64,000 bases of DNA from Polaromonas sp. AER18D-145 (GTDB lineage: Bacteria; Pseudomonadota; Gammaproteobacteria; Burkholderiales; Burkholderiaceae_C). The stretch spans positions 1 through 64,000 of the forward strand of contig NZ_NBZV01000001.1 of the NCBI RefSeq assembly GCF_002379095.1, written 5' to 3'. Positions 1-8,336 of the stretch are shown here, one piece after another; position 1 is the stretch's first letter; every line of letters begins with the position of its first letter. Below the pieces are notes generated by a model. It ran no database searches and was not told the origin of the DNA. It worked only from the letters and a program-made list of their open reading frames with translations. Made by a program: the position numbers and the translations under genes.

Positions 1-24
1 AGCGAAGAACTTGGATGCATTCAT
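1..24 (-). CDS. Start of a divergent gene (first 8 codons only)
   Basis: An ATG on the minus strand at 24 opens a frame reading MNASKFFA that runs out of the window. It is preceded on that strand by AAGGAAA, a fair ribosome binding site 7-8 bases upstream. The gene is divergent from the LysR regulator at 235, the usual arrangement for a LysR target. Nothing can be said of its product. The call rests on start plus RBS only. Confidence 0.35.
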
Positions 25-215
25 GATGAAATTTCCTTGGAAGAGTGAATAAACATGTCCGGGCATGGCGGGCTCATTGATCCCGTCTGTCCAGCCTCGG
101 TGAGTCGTTTATTGGTTGCGGCTCATCGATGTATGAACTTTACTGTTGCCTCAAACAAAGAAAAATAGCCAATCCATCAATTGCTAATTGCTGTTCATGG
201 AACAATAAGGGCTTG

Positions 216-229
216 AATTACTGGTAATT
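216..229. promoter_or_regulatory. Inverted repeat in the LysR/divergent-gene intergenic region
   Basis: AATTAC-TG-GTAATT is a perfect 6-bp inverted repeat ending 5 bases before the LysR start codon. The 210-base gap between the divergent genes is clearly more AT-rich than its surroundings and should hold both promoters. LysR proteins bind short dyads of this type (T-N11-A), but this dyad is shorter than the classical site. I offer it only as a candidate operator. Confidence 0.3.
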
Positions 230-234
230 ACCCT

Positions 235-1197
235 ATGGACCGACTCTTATCCATGCGCGCCTTCCAGCAAGTCGTGGACGACGGCGGATTTGCCGCTGCC
301 GCCAGGACGCTGGACATGTCGCCGGCGGTGATGACCCGCCTGATCACGGATCTGGAGCGGCATCTGGGCGCCCGCCTGCTGCAGCGCACCACCCGCAAAC
401 TGTCGCTGACCGAGGCCGGGCAGTCCTACCTGCAGCGGGTGCGCCACATCCTCAACGACGTGGACCAGGCCGAGGCTTCGACGCGCCAGCAGACCGACGA
501 ACTGGCCGGCTTGCTGCGTATTCACACCCAGCCCGTGATGGCGGTGCACATCATTGCGCCCCTGGTGGCCGAGTTTCGCCGCCGTTATCCCAAGGTGGTG
601 CTGGACATCACGGTGGACTCCCCGCTGGTGCCGCCAATTGAGGATTACGACCTCACGATTCTGGGCGCCGGCCGGCTGTACGACGCCAACGTGGTGGCGC
701 GGCCGGTGATTGTTTCAGAGGGCCTCCTGTGCGCGTCACCGCGCTACCTGCGCAGTGCCGGCACGCCGCGCCAGCCGGCAGACCTGAAGAACCACGCCCT
801 GCTCAGGCTCAGCCAGGCCGGGATCCGCCAGCGCGAATGGCAGCTGATCAACCCCGAGGAGGAGGACCGCGAAGTGGCCGTGGAGGTCAAGCCCGTCATG
901 ATGGCCAACCACAGCGACACCTTGCTGCGGGCCACGCTGGACGGCACCGGCATCAGCGCGCAGCCGCTGGACCTGGTCGCCAATTACCTGCGCGACGGGC
1001 AGCTGCGGCGCGTGCTGGCACCTTGGATCACCGGCCGTTTCACCCTGTACGCGGCCCTTCCCAGCCGCAAATACGTGCCGGCGCGGGCCCGGGTGTTCAT
1101 GGAGTTCCTGATCGAGCAGACCCGGCTGAAAGCCGCCGAGGCCGAGCGCACCTGGCCTTCCAGGGGCGAAGGCAAGGCGAGTGAGCCCGCCGCCTAA
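235..1197 (+). CDS. LysR-family transcriptional regulator
   Basis: This 320-residue protein has the family's usual length. It has an N-terminal winged helix-turn-helix (about residues 1-60, with MSPAVMTRLITDLERHLGAR and LLQRTTRKLSLTEAG typical of LysR recognition and wing segments). A substrate-binding-like effector domain follows (about 90-300). It probably controls the divergent gene that starts at 24 and itself. Its stop overlaps the stop of trmL by four bases, tail to tail. The effector is unknown. It resembles the DsdC/CrgA-like subgroup with a short Ala-rich tail. Confidence 0.9.
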   Translation: MDRLLSMRAFQQVVDDGGFAAAARTLDMSPAVMTRLITDLERHLGARLLQRTTRKLSLTEAGQSYLQRVRHILNDVDQAEASTRQQTDELAGLLRIHTQPVMAVHIIAPLVAEFRRRYPKVVLDITVDSPLVPPIEDYDLTILGAGRLYDANVVARPVIVSEGLLCASPRYLRSAGTPRQPADLKNHALLRLSQAGIRQREWQLINPEEEDREVAVEVKPVMMANHSDTLLRATLDGTGISAQPLDLVANYLRDGQLRRVLAPWITGRFTLYAALPSRKYVPARARVFMEFLIEQTRLKAAEAERTWPSRGEGKASEPAA

Positions 1198-1673
1198 ACG
1201 GGCGCGCCGGGCATGGCAAAGTGGTTTTGCCGCCAGGCTTCAAACACCGTGACGGCCACGGCGTTGGACAGGTTCAGGCTGCGCTGGCCGACCCGCATGG
1301 GCAGTTTCAGGCGCTGCGCCGGTGCAAACAGCTCACGCAACTCGGGGGCCAGACCCCGGGTTTCCGAGCCGAACACCAGCCAGTCGCCCGGCGCGAAAAC
1401 GGCGTCGTGCACCAGCCTTGTACCGCGGGTCGTGAGGGCAAACATTCTTTGCGGGTCGGGCTGCTCGGTGGCCAGAAAAGCGGGCCAGTCGGCATGGCGT
1501 TTGAGCTCGGCGTACTCGTGGTAGTCCAGCCCGGCGCGGCGCATGTGCTTGTCGTCCATCGAAAAACCCAGCGGCTCCACCAGGTGCAGGCGGCAGCCGG
1601 TGTTGGCCGCCAACCGGATCACATTGCCGGTGTTGGGAGGAATTTCGGGCTCGACCAGAACGATATTGAACAT
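1194..1673 (-). CDS. trmL: tRNA (cytidine(34)-2'-O)-methyltransferase TrmL
   Basis: This 159-residue SPOUT (SpoU) methyltransferase methylates the ribose of the wobble base of tRNA-Leu isoacceptors with SAM. The start is placed at the ATG that gives MFNIVLVEPEIPPNTGNVIR, the conserved N-terminus; an upstream ATG would add 15 unrelated residues. The knot motifs are visible: NTGNVIRLAANTG (motif 1), VFGSETRGL (motif 2) and SLNLSNAVAVTVFE (motif 3). Length matches E. coli TrmL (157). It is convergent with the LysR gene, and repeat DNA lies between it and comF. Confidence 0.93.
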   Translation of the reverse strand: MFNIVLVEPEIPPNTGNVIRLAANTGCRLHLVEPLGFSMDDKHMRRAGLDYHEYAELKRHADWPAFLATEQPDPQRMFALTTRGTRLVHDAVFAPGDWLVFGSETRGLAPELRELFAPAQRLKLPMRVGQRSLNLSNAVAVTVFEAWRQNHFAMPGAPV

Positions 1674-1727
1674 CACCTGATTGTCGCCGCCTGGCGCTTG
1701 GGGCACCCTCGCGGGCACACTCTCCGG

Positions 1728-1918
1728 GGTGCTCTTCCTTCAAGCAGGGGCCGCGGAACCGGCTTGGCCGGGCCGCAGGCGCAGCGTCCCCCTCGGGGCT
1801 GGTGCCTGCGGCTCCGAACCTGCTTGAGCAGGTTTGGACAGGCATCAGAAGCGAAGCCTCTGGCGAGCGGCGGCCTGCAAGGTGCAGGGCGCTACACGCA
1901 GTGAGCAACCGTGGGGGC
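1728..1918 (-). repeat. Long copy of the GC-rich dispersed repeat (family B)
   Basis: Read on the minus strand, this segment begins with GTGCCCCCACG and CACTGCGTGTAGCGC, and later has CCCCGAGGGGGACGCTGCGCC and CCGCGGCCCCTGC. The same modules occur in the same order near 11058-11157, 48000, 57034 and 60262. Here about 90 bases with their own hairpin (CCTGCTCAAGCAGG) lie between the two halves. It sits between comF and trmL, which are both on the minus strand. No gene is apparent here. Confidence 0.55.
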
Positions 1919-1921
1919 ACA

Positions 1922-2650
1922 TCATTCGGTGCGTGCAACCACGAGGCCGCTGACGCCGGCGGCGCCAGCATCGCGCAGGGCTTGCGCGGCGGCAAACAGG
2001 GACGCCCCGCTGGTCATCACATCATCGATCAGCAGCACGTGGCGGCCTGCCAATTCACCTGCGCGCAGGGGATCGACGACAAATGCGCCCTTGACGTTTT
2101 GCAGCCGCGCTTCGCGTTTGAGCTGGGACTGGGGTGGCGTGTTCCTGATACGCAGCAGCAGCCGCGCGTCTGGGTGTGCGGCCGTGCCGCTTTGGCCGGC
2201 CAGTGCCTTGGCCAGTTCCCAGGACTGGTTGAAGCCGCGTGTCTGCAGGCGTTCGGCCGACAGGGGCATGGGCAGCAGCCAGTCACCGGACTGCAGGGCT
2301 GCCAGCCGTCCCGCAAGGCCGGGTGTCCGCAGAAGCAGGCCGGCAAACACCGCGGCCCAGGCCGGGTCCTGGCCGAATTTGTAGACGGCCATCAGTTTCG
2401 ACCAGGGATAGGCGTAACTCACGGCGGCAAAACACGCGTCCAGTGGCGGCGGCTGCCGCATGCAGGTGGCGCATTGGGTCTGACCGCTGACCAGACTGAT
2501 GGCGCAGGTGCTGCAGCGCGCCGCCGGCTGGCCGAAGCGCGCGATGCAGGCCGCGCAGACACGGCACGCCGGCCAGCTGTGGCACACCGCGCACTGGCTG
2601 GCCAGATTTTGCAGTGTCAGGAAAGCCGGGGTGGTCAGGCGCAGCGACAT
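1922..2650 (-). CDS. ComF family phosphoribosyltransferase-like protein
   Basis: This 242-residue protein has an N-terminal double zinc-finger region (about residues 18-65, with CAVCHSWPACRVCAACI, CSTCAIS and CATCMRQ). The C-terminal phosphoribosyltransferase domain has the PRPP-binding loop HVLLIDDVMTSGASL (about residues 205-219). Members are linked to DNA uptake during natural transformation (ComF), but most bacteria have one and its reaction is undefined. The start chosen is the ATG giving MSLRLTTPAF; the upstream extension has no family similarity. It is divergent from the methyltransferase at 2703, with a 52-base shared promoter gap. Confidence 0.85.
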   Translation of the reverse strand: MSLRLTTPAFLTLQNLASQCAVCHSWPACRVCAACIARFGQPAARCSTCAISLVSGQTQCATCMRQPPPLDACFAAVSYAYPWSKLMAVYKFGQDPAWAAVFAGLLLRTPGLAGRLAALQSGDWLLPMPLSAERLQTRGFNQSWELAKALAGQSGTAAHPDARLLLRIRNTPPQSQLKREARLQNVKGAFVVDPLRAGELAGRHVLLIDDVMTSGASLFAAAQALRDAGAAGVSGLVVARTE

Positions 2651-2702
2651 CGTGTCAATATACTCGTCGCTCTGCCTGCTTGATTCCTTCCATGTCCCTC
2701 TG

Positions 2703-3599
2703 ATGCCCAACGACCGCCCACCCACCCTGGATCCGATGGCTGTTGCCCGCTGGCAACGCGTGGCACCGGCGTCATCGCCCTGGCTGCATGAGGAAGTGGC
2801 GCAGCGCATGCTGGACCGGCTGCAATGGATCAAGCTCCAGCCGCAGGCCTGGGCTCACTGGGGGGCGATGCGCGGCGGCATGCAGGCGCATCGGCAACTC
2901 GCCGGCCGTTATCCGGATGCCGAGTGTTTCGTGGTAGAAGCCCAGCAGGAGCTTGCGCAGGCAGCTATAAAAAATATAGCGAAATCCTGGTGGAATCCGA
3001 AGCGCTGGGCAGGGCCGGCCGTGCATGTTGAGGCCCCGCCGCCGGCTGGGGTGGACATGCTCTGGGCCAACATGGCGCTGCATGAGGCCGCCGATCCGCA
3101 GGACCTGCTGGCGCAGTGGCATCGGGCACTGAAGGTCGGGGGCTTTTTGATGTTTTCCTGCCTGGGCCCAGACAGCGCGCGCGAGTTGCGCGAGCTCTAC
3201 CGGGCGCTGGGCTGGCCGCCGGCCGGCCACGAACTGACCGACATGCACGACTGGGGTGACATGCTGGTGCAAACCGGTTTTGCCGAACCCGTGATGGACA
3301 TGGAGCGCATCACGCTGACCTACGAGACACCGCAACGCCTGCTGCAGGAGTTGCGCGAGCTGGGCCGCAACTTCCATCCCGCGCGTTTTACCGGCCTGCG
3401 TGGACGCGCCTGGAAGGCGCGTCTGTTGCAGGCGCTCGAGCGTTTGCCGCGCCAGAGCGACGGCCGGCTGATGCTGACCTTCGAGGTCATTTATGGTCAT
3501 GCCCTCAAGGCTCAGCCCAAAGTCAGGGTCAGCCCCATGAGTGCGGTGTCGGTGCAGGACATGCGCGCCATGTTGCAGGGCTCGCGTGGCATTTCCTGA
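2703..3599 (+). CDS. BioC-like methyltransferase-fold protein
   Basis: This 298-residue protein resembles malonyl-ACP O-methyltransferase (BioC) over its whole length. The middle (GVDMLWANMALHEAADP, then LKVGGFLMFSCLGPDSAREL) and the C-terminal helices match BioC. However, the SAM-binding motif I region (about residues 55-68, HWGAMRGGMQAH) lacks the usual acidic residue and GxGxG pattern, so cofactor binding is doubtful. Residues about 81-95 (QELAQAAIKNIAKSW) coincide with a copy of a dispersed repeat. The pairing with comF is common in betaproteobacteria, where bioC and comF relatives are neighbours. It could be an active BioC or a diverged paralogue. Confidence 0.65.
   Translation: MPNDRPPTLDPMAVARWQRVAPASSPWLHEEVAQRMLDRLQWIKLQPQAWAHWGAMRGGMQAHRQLAGRYPDAECFVVEAQQELAQAAIKNIAKSWWNPKRWAGPAVHVEAPPPAGVDMLWANMALHEAADPQDLLAQWHRALKVGGFLMFSCLGPDSARELRELYRALGWPPAGHELTDMHDWGDMLVQTGFAEPVMDMERITLTYETPQRLLQELRELGRNFHPARFTGLRGRAWKARLLQALERLPRQSDGRLMLTFEVIYGHALKAQPKVRVSPMSAVSVQDMRAMLQGSRGIS
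2942..2989 (-). repeat. Dispersed repeat family A copy inside the methyltransferase gene
   Basis: On the minus strand it reads GCTATATTTTTTATAGCTGC, then CTGCGC and, further on, CTGGGCTTC. These modules match the head (GCTAT-N6/8-ATAGCTGC), the GCGC box and the tail (GGGCT) of the repeat seen at 17722, 27268, 38284 and 51791. It lies in frame within the methyltransferase coding sequence. The match is less complete than in intergenic copies. Confidence 0.5.
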
Positions 3600-3745
3600 G
3601 GCCTGCGGGACGCAGGCAGAACAGTCGGGACTGGCCCTTGTGGCGGCTTTGTGCAAAACAATCCCGGCTACAATCCAGACTCGAATTTTTAGCTATCCTA
3701 CACAGCTGGCGGCCGAAAGTGCTTGATCAGCGTCAAAGTTGTTTC

Positions 3746-4246
3746 GTGTTGCTCACCACCCCGTCATTCCGATTTGCCAAGGCGCCCGGCCAGAGCGGTC
3801 AGGGGCGGCAGGCTGTCCAGTGGCTGCTCAAGCGCAACTGTTCCGTGACACCAGCGCAACTGGTGTGGCTGTATGTCTCGCTGTGTGTGGTCTCGCTGGG
3901 CATTGCCGGATTTTTCTGGGTGCAGGGTGCCACGATGGTGATGCCGTTCGCGTGGCTGGAGCTGGTGGTGGTGGGCGCGGCATTCCGGGTGTATGCCCGC
4001 CATGCGACGGATGGTGAACGCATCGTCCTGCAAGGCGGCCAGCTGGTGGTGGAGCTCGAGAGTGCGGGGCGTCTTGAGCGGGCGGAGTTCAACCGCGAAT
4101 GGGTTCGTGTCGAGCCCAAAAACGGAGATGGCTCGCTGATCGAGGTATCGGGTCAGGGGCGTTCGGTCAGGGTGGGGCGGCATGTGCGTCCGGAGCTGCG
4201 GCCGGCATTGGCCCGGGAGATCCGTCACGCATTGCGTGGGTGTTGA
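3746..4246 (+). CDS. DUF2244 family membrane protein
   Basis: This 166-residue protein has two adjacent hydrophobic segments (about residues 38-60 and 64-82: LVWLYVSLCVVSLGIAGFFW, then MVMPFAWLELVVVGAAFRVY) and a soluble C-terminal half ending in ALAREIRHALRG. DUF2244 proteins are regularly found directly upstream of coxB in Comamonadaceae, suggesting a role linked to the oxidase, but no function is established. No ATG is well placed. GTG at 3746 gives the family-like start VLLTTPSFRF. An ATG at 3638 would fuse a non-homologous leader that abuts the previous gene. Confidence 0.75.
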   Translation: MLLTTPSFRFAKAPGQSGQGRQAVQWLLKRNCSVTPAQLVWLYVSLCVVSLGIAGFFWVQGATMVMPFAWLELVVVGAAFRVYARHATDGERIVLQGGQLVVELESAGRLERAEFNREWVRVEPKNGDGSLIEVSGQGRSVRVGRHVRPELRPALAREIRHALRGC

Positions 4247-4304
4247 GTTGGCCCGGACGACAGCGCGCCAGGCCGGGGCTGTCCGGACGGTGTCAGGCTG
4301 TCTT

Positions 4305-4310
4305 TATAAT
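4305..4310 (+). promoter_or_regulatory. Candidate -10 box of the cox operon
   Basis: A perfect TATAAT lies 34 bases before the coxB start in the 97-base gap after the DUF2244 gene. No convincing -35 hexamer is visible at 16-18 bases upstream (TCCGGA at 17), so this promoter may need an activator or may be fortuitous. Confidence 0.4.
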
Positions 4311-4343
4311 CAGTCGGTAATTGAGGCATTAAAAGTGATCACG

Positions 4344-5579
4344 ATGAACGTACGCACAACAACAGGGTCAGGCATGAAGCACGCAGTCGAAGTTTTGAAG
4401 TCCCTGATCCTGCAAGCCGGCCGCAAGCTGGCTGCTGTCACGGCCCTGTCAGTCGCCTGGCTGAGCACAGCGGCCTACGCGGTCAACGACCTGCCTGGCG
4501 GCCCGGCCGTCAACCAGCTCAACCTGCACCCGGCCGTGACCAAGATCGCGCAAGAGCAGCACTGGCTGCACTGGTTCATGATGATCATCTGCCTGGTCAT
4601 CTTCCTGGCCGTGTTCGGCGTGATGTTCTATTCCATCTGGAAGCACCGCAAGTCCGTCGGCCACAAATCGGCCAATTTCCACGAGTCCGCCACGGTGGAG
4701 ATCATCTGGACCATTGTTCCCTTTGTGATCGTGATCCTGATGGCCCTGCCGGCCACCAAGGTGCTGGTGGCGATGAAGGACACTACCAGCGCCGACCTGA
4801 CCATCAAGGCCACCGGCATGCAGTGGAAATGGGGCTATGACTACCTCAAGGGCGAGGGCGAAGGCATCGGTTTCGTCTCGTCGCTGGACAGCACGCAGCG
4901 CGAAATGTCCAACAATGGTGGTCCGAAAAAGGGTGAGGCGCCGGATGACTACCTGCTCAAGGTGGACAACCCGCTCGTGGTGCCTGTCGACCGGAAAATC
5001 CGCATCATCACCACCGCCAACGACGTGATCCACGCTTTCATGGTGCCAGCCTTCGGCATCAAGCAGGACGCGATCCCCGGTTTTGTGCGCGACACCTGGT
5101 TCCGTGCCGAAAAGACCGGCGATTTCTACGGCCAGTGCGCCGAGCTGTGCGGCAAAGAACACGCCTACATGCCCATCCATGTGAAGGTGCTCTCGGCCGA
5201 GGACTACAGCAAGTGGGTTGGCATCAAGGTCAAGGAGGCCGCTGCCAAGGCCGATGATCCTGCCAAGGTGTGGGCGCTGCCTGAGCTCAAGGCCCGCGGC
5301 GAAAAAGTCTATGCGGCCAATTGTGCGGCCTGCCACCAGGCCAACGGCAAGGGCGCCGGCCCGATCAAGCCGCTGGATGGTTCCGCCATCGTGGTCGATG
5401 CCGATCACGGCAAACAGATCCAGGTCCTGCTCAACGGTGCCGCCGGCGGTGCGATGCCGTCGTGGAAAGCCTTGAGCGATACCGATCTGGCGGCGGTGGC
5501 CACCTACACCAAGAACAGCTGGTCCAACCAGACCGGCCAGCTGGTGCAGCCCGCTGCAGTGCTGGCCGCGCGCAAATAA
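4344..5579 (+). CDS. coxB: Cytochrome c oxidase subunit II with fused cytochrome c domain
   Basis: This 411-residue periplasmic electron-entry subunit of an aa3-type oxidase has a signal sequence (about 20-45, ending TAAYA), two transmembrane helices (about 72-95 and 118-140) and a cupredoxin domain. The CuA ligands lie in CAELCGKEHAYM (C265, C269, H273, M276). A C-terminal class I cytochrome c domain follows, with CAACH at 327-331 and a likely Met ligand in GAMPSW. That fusion is the caa3-like layout common in Comamonadaceae. The start ATG at 4344 is preferred to upstream starts that would overlap the DUF2244 gene. It is the first structural gene of the cox cluster. Confidence 0.95.
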   Translation: MNVRTTTGSGMKHAVEVLKSLILQAGRKLAAVTALSVAWLSTAAYAVNDLPGGPAVNQLNLHPAVTKIAQEQHWLHWFMMIICLVIFLAVFGVMFYSIWKHRKSVGHKSANFHESATVEIIWTIVPFVIVILMALPATKVLVAMKDTTSADLTIKATGMQWKWGYDYLKGEGEGIGFVSSLDSTQREMSNNGGPKKGEAPDDYLLKVDNPLVVPVDRKIRIITTANDVIHAFMVPAFGIKQDAIPGFVRDTWFRAEKTGDFYGQCAELCGKEHAYMPIHVKVLSAEDYSKWVGIKVKEAAAKADDPAKVWALPELKARGEKVYAANCAACHQANGKGAGPIKPLDGSAIVVDADHGKQIQVLLNGAAGGAMPSWKALSDTDLAAVATYTKNSWSNQTGQLVQPAAVLAARK

Positions 5580-5672
5580 GCCGATTTACTCCCGCAGATT
5601 CTCAAGCAGCCGGCGACCCCCGGTCCGCCGCAAAGACAAAGCTACAGGCACAAGCCACCAAAGGAAGCCAAG

Positions 5673-7307
5673 ATGAGTGCAGTTCTAGACCATCACGATC
5701 ACGCGCATGACGACCACGACCATGCCCCGACGGGCTGGCGTCGCTGGGTATTCGCGACCAACCACAAGGACATCGGCACGCTGTACCTGCTGTTCAGCTT
5801 CACGATGCTGATGTTTGGCGGTGTGCTGGCGCTGGGCATCCGGGCCGAGCTGTTCCAGCCCGGCCTGCAGCTGGTCAACCCCGAACTGTTCAACCAGCTC
5901 ACGACCATGCATGGCCTGATCATGGTGTTCGGCGCCATCATGCCGGCCTTTGTCGGTTTTGCGAACTGGATGATTCCGCTGCAGATCGGCGCGGCCGACA
6001 TGGCGTTTGCCCGCATGAACAACTTCAGCTTCTGGCTGCTGATTCCTGCCGGTCTGATGATCGTGGGTTCCTTTTTTATGCCCGGTGGCGCTCCGGCAGG
6101 TGGCTGGACGCTGTATGCGCCGCTGTCGCTGCAAATGGGCCCGTCCATGGACGCCGGCATTTTTGCCCTGCACATCCTGGGCGCCTCGTCCATCATGGGT
6201 TCGATCAACATCATCGTGACCATTCTGAACATGCGCGCACCCGGCATGACGCTGATGAAGATGCCGATGTTCTGCTGGACCTGGCTGATCACCGCCTACT
6301 TGCTGATTGCCGTGATGCCCGTGCTGGCCGGCGCGATCACCATGACGCTGACCGACCGCCATTTCGGCACCAGCTTCTTCAATCCCGCCGGCGGCGGCGA
6401 TCCGGTGATGTTCCAGCACATCTTCTGGTTCTTCGGCCACCCCGAGGTCTACATCATGATCTTGCCGGCTTTCGGCATCGTCAGCCAGATCATCCCGGCG
6501 TTTGCGCGCAAGCGCCTGTTCGGCTACGCCTCCATGGTGTACGCCACGGGTTCCATCGCCATCCTGAGTTTTGTCGTGTGGGCGCACCACATGTTCACCA
6601 CCGGCATGCCGGTGACCGGCCAGCTGTTCTTCATGTATTCGACCATGCTGATTGCCGTGCCGACCGGCGTGAAGATCTTCAACTGGATCGCGACGATGTG
6701 GAAGGGCTCCATGACCTTCGAGACGCCGATGCTGTTTGCCGTCGGCTTCATCTTCGTCTTCACCATGGGCGGCTTCACCGGCCTGATCCTGGCGGTGGCG
6801 CCGATTGACATCCAGGTGCAGGACACCTACTACGTGGTGGCGCACTTCCACTACGTTCTCGTGGCGGGTTCGCTGTACGCGCTGTTTGCCGGCTACTACT
6901 ACTGGTCGCCCAAGTGGACCGGCGTGATGTACAACGAGAAGCGCGGCAAGATCCATTTCTGGTGGTCGCTGATCTCCTTCAATGTCACCTTCTTCCCGAT
7001 GCACTTCCTGGGCCTGGCCGGCATGCCGCGCCGTTACGCCGACTACCCGATGCAGTTTGCCGACTTCAACGCGATTGCCAGCGTGGGTGCCTTCTTCTTC
7101 GGCTTTGCCCAGGTTTATTTCTTCCTCTTTGTGGTCCTGCCCACCATGCGCGGCAAGGGTGAAAAAGCACCCCAGCGGCCCTGGAACGACCCGGACGGCG
7201 CAGGCGCTGAAGGTCTCGAGTGGGAAGTGGCATCGCCCGCGCCTTTCCATACCTTTGAGACACCGCCTCGCCTGGACGCCACAGCGACCAAGGTGATCGG
7301 CTACTGA
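5673..7307 (+). CDS. coxA: Cytochrome c oxidase subunit I
   Basis: This 544-residue, twelve-helix catalytic subunit binds heme a and the heme a3-CuB centre and reduces O2 while pumping protons. Signatures in order: TTMHGLIMVFGAIMP (heme a His), WFFGHPEVYIMILP (CuB His and the cross-linked Tyr, also the proton channel), VWAHHMFTTGM (CuB His pair) and HFHYVLVAGS (heme a3 and heme a His). The His/Asp-rich N-terminus (DHHDHAHDDHDHA) is a lineage feature. A strong ribosome binding site (AAGGAAG) precedes the ATG. It lies 93 bases downstream of coxB. Confidence 0.98.
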   Translation: MSAVLDHHDHAHDDHDHAPTGWRRWVFATNHKDIGTLYLLFSFTMLMFGGVLALGIRAELFQPGLQLVNPELFNQLTTMHGLIMVFGAIMPAFVGFANWMIPLQIGAADMAFARMNNFSFWLLIPAGLMIVGSFFMPGGAPAGGWTLYAPLSLQMGPSMDAGIFALHILGASSIMGSINIIVTILNMRAPGMTLMKMPMFCWTWLITAYLLIAVMPVLAGAITMTLTDRHFGTSFFNPAGGGDPVMFQHIFWFFGHPEVYIMILPAFGIVSQIIPAFARKRLFGYASMVYATGSIAILSFVVWAHHMFTTGMPVTGQLFFMYSTMLIAVPTGVKIFNWIATMWKGSMTFETPMLFAVGFIFVFTMGGFTGLILAVAPIDIQVQDTYYVVAHFHYVLVAGSLYALFAGYYYWSPKWTGVMYNEKRGKIHFWWSLISFNVTFFPMHFLGLAGMPRRYADYPMQFADFNAIASVGAFFFGFAQVYFFLFVVLPTMRGKGEKAPQRPWNDPDGAGAEGLEWEVASPAPFHTFETPPRLDATATKVIGY

Positions 7308-7334
7308 TCCGTTCGAAGCAACAAGCCGCGCGTC

Positions 7335-7448
7335 ATGACACCTGAACAGAAAAAGCACAACCTGCGGCTGGGGCTGATCCTCGCCTCGATCGCGGTGGTG
7401 TTTTTCCTCGGCTTCATGGCCAAGCTGGTCTTTTTCGGCAAAGGCTGA
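7335..7448 (+). CDS. Cytochrome oxidase small assembly protein (37 aa)
   Basis: This 37-residue single-span membrane protein (MTPEQKKHNLRLGLILASIA, then VVFFLGFMAKLVFFGKG) lies between coxA and ctaG, starting 27 bases after coxA and ending three bases before ctaG. Its Lys-rich N-terminus, single transmembrane helix and position match the small proteins annotated as cytochrome oxidase small assembly protein in betaproteobacteria. Its role is presumed to be in CuB or subunit I maturation with CtaG. It is easily missed because of its size. Confidence 0.8.
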   Translation: MTPEQKKHNLRLGLILASIAVVFFLGFMAKLVFFGKG

Positions 7449-7451
7449 CGC

Positions 7452-8066
7452 ATGGGCCTGAAGCGCGAAAATTTCAGAATGGTCGGCAAGCTGGGCGTGA
7501 TTGTGCTTGGCATGTTTGCCTTCGGTTATGCGCTGGTGCCGATTTACAAGGCCATCTGCGAGATGACCGGCATCAACATCCTGGCGTTGGGCGACCGGCA
7601 GATTCCCGGCGCGACGCCAAAGTTGTCGGCCAACACGCAGGTCGACACCAGCCGCAGCATCACGGTCGAGTTTGACGCGAACGCACGCGGTCCCTGGATG
7701 TTCAAGCCGGCGCAGCGTTCGCTGCAGGTGCATCCGGGCGAATTGATGACGGTGATGTACGAGTTCCAGAATGTGCAGAACCGCACGATGTCGGCGCAGG
7801 CGATTCCGAGCTACGCGCCAGTGCAGGCCGGCGCGCATTTCAACAAGCTCGAATGCTTCTGCTTCAGCCAGTACACGCTGGCGCCGGGCGAGAAAAAGCA
7901 GTGGCCGGTGGTGTTTGTGATTGACCCCAAGTTGTCCAAGGATGTGACCACCATCACGCTGTCGTACACGTTTTTTGAAGTCGGCGGAAAAACCCCGGCC
8001 GCTCCGGCAGCAGTGCCTGTTGCCGCCGTGGATCTGGCGCGGCCCGCGCGTGAGCCCGGCGTATGA
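7452..8066 (+). CDS. ctaG: Cytochrome c oxidase assembly protein CtaG (Cox11)
   Basis: This 204-residue membrane-anchored copper chaperone delivers copper to the CuB site of subunit I. It has one N-terminal transmembrane helix (about 10-32) and a periplasmic immunoglobulin-like domain with the copper-binding pair CFCFSQYTLAPGE (about residues 136-148) and the family motif FFEVG. Length fits Cox11 family members (about 190-210). The last residues beyond PAAPAAVPVAAVD are a variable tail. Its stop overlaps the start of the DUF2970 gene by four bases, implying translational coupling. Confidence 0.96.
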   Translation: MGLKRENFRMVGKLGVIVLGMFAFGYALVPIYKAICEMTGINILALGDRQIPGATPKLSANTQVDTSRSITVEFDANARGPWMFKPAQRSLQVHPGELMTVMYEFQNVQNRTMSAQAIPSYAPVQAGAHFNKLECFCFSQYTLAPGEKKQWPVVFVIDPKLSKDVTTITLSYTFFEVGGKTPAAPAAVPVAAVDLARPAREPGV

Positions 8067-8272
8067 CCACGCCGGTCACCCAGCGCAAAGGCTCCATCTG
8101 GCGCACCATCAAGGCGGTGAGCTGGTCGTTTGTCGGGCTGCGTAGCCGGGGTGACTACGAGAAGGATGTGCAGCAGCTCAACCCGGTCCACATCGTTGTG
8201 GTTGGCCTGGTCGGGGTGCTTGTTTTTGTCGGCGGCCTGATTCTTCTGGCCACCTGGGTGGTGGGCAAATAG
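8063..8272 (+). CDS. DUF2970 family small membrane protein
   Basis: This 69-residue protein has an N-terminal soluble stretch (RKGSIWRTIKAVSWSFVGLR) and one C-terminal transmembrane helix (about 43-65). DUF2970 members occur between ctaG and coxC in many betaproteobacterial cox clusters. The function is unknown, and an oxidase assembly role is inferred from position. The start overlaps the ctaG stop (ATGA). Confidence 0.85.
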   Translation: MTTPVTQRKGSIWRTIKAVSWSFVGLRSRGDYEKDVQQLNPVHIVVVGLVGVLVFVGGLILLATWVVGK

Positions 8273-8336
8273 ACCGCAGGGTGCCCGCCAGGCCTTGATT
8301 ATTGAATTTGAGAATTTAGCGAAACAGGAGTTGGAA

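Noticed and set aside
3638..3745. ATG start for the DUF2244 gene at 3638
   Set aside because: The added 36 residues have no hydrophobic or family features, and it begins right behind the previous stop without a ribosome binding site.
4182..4343. Upstream in-frame start for coxB overlapping the DUF2244 gene
   Set aside because: It would place 54 unrelated residues before the signal sequence and cross the preceding stop; the ATG at 4344 is a better start.
5685..7838. 717-codon minus-strand open frame opposite coxA and ctaG
   Set aside because: It is antisense to conserved genes; the product is a His/Arg/Gln-rich shadow caused by high GC at third positions, with no RBS or family match.
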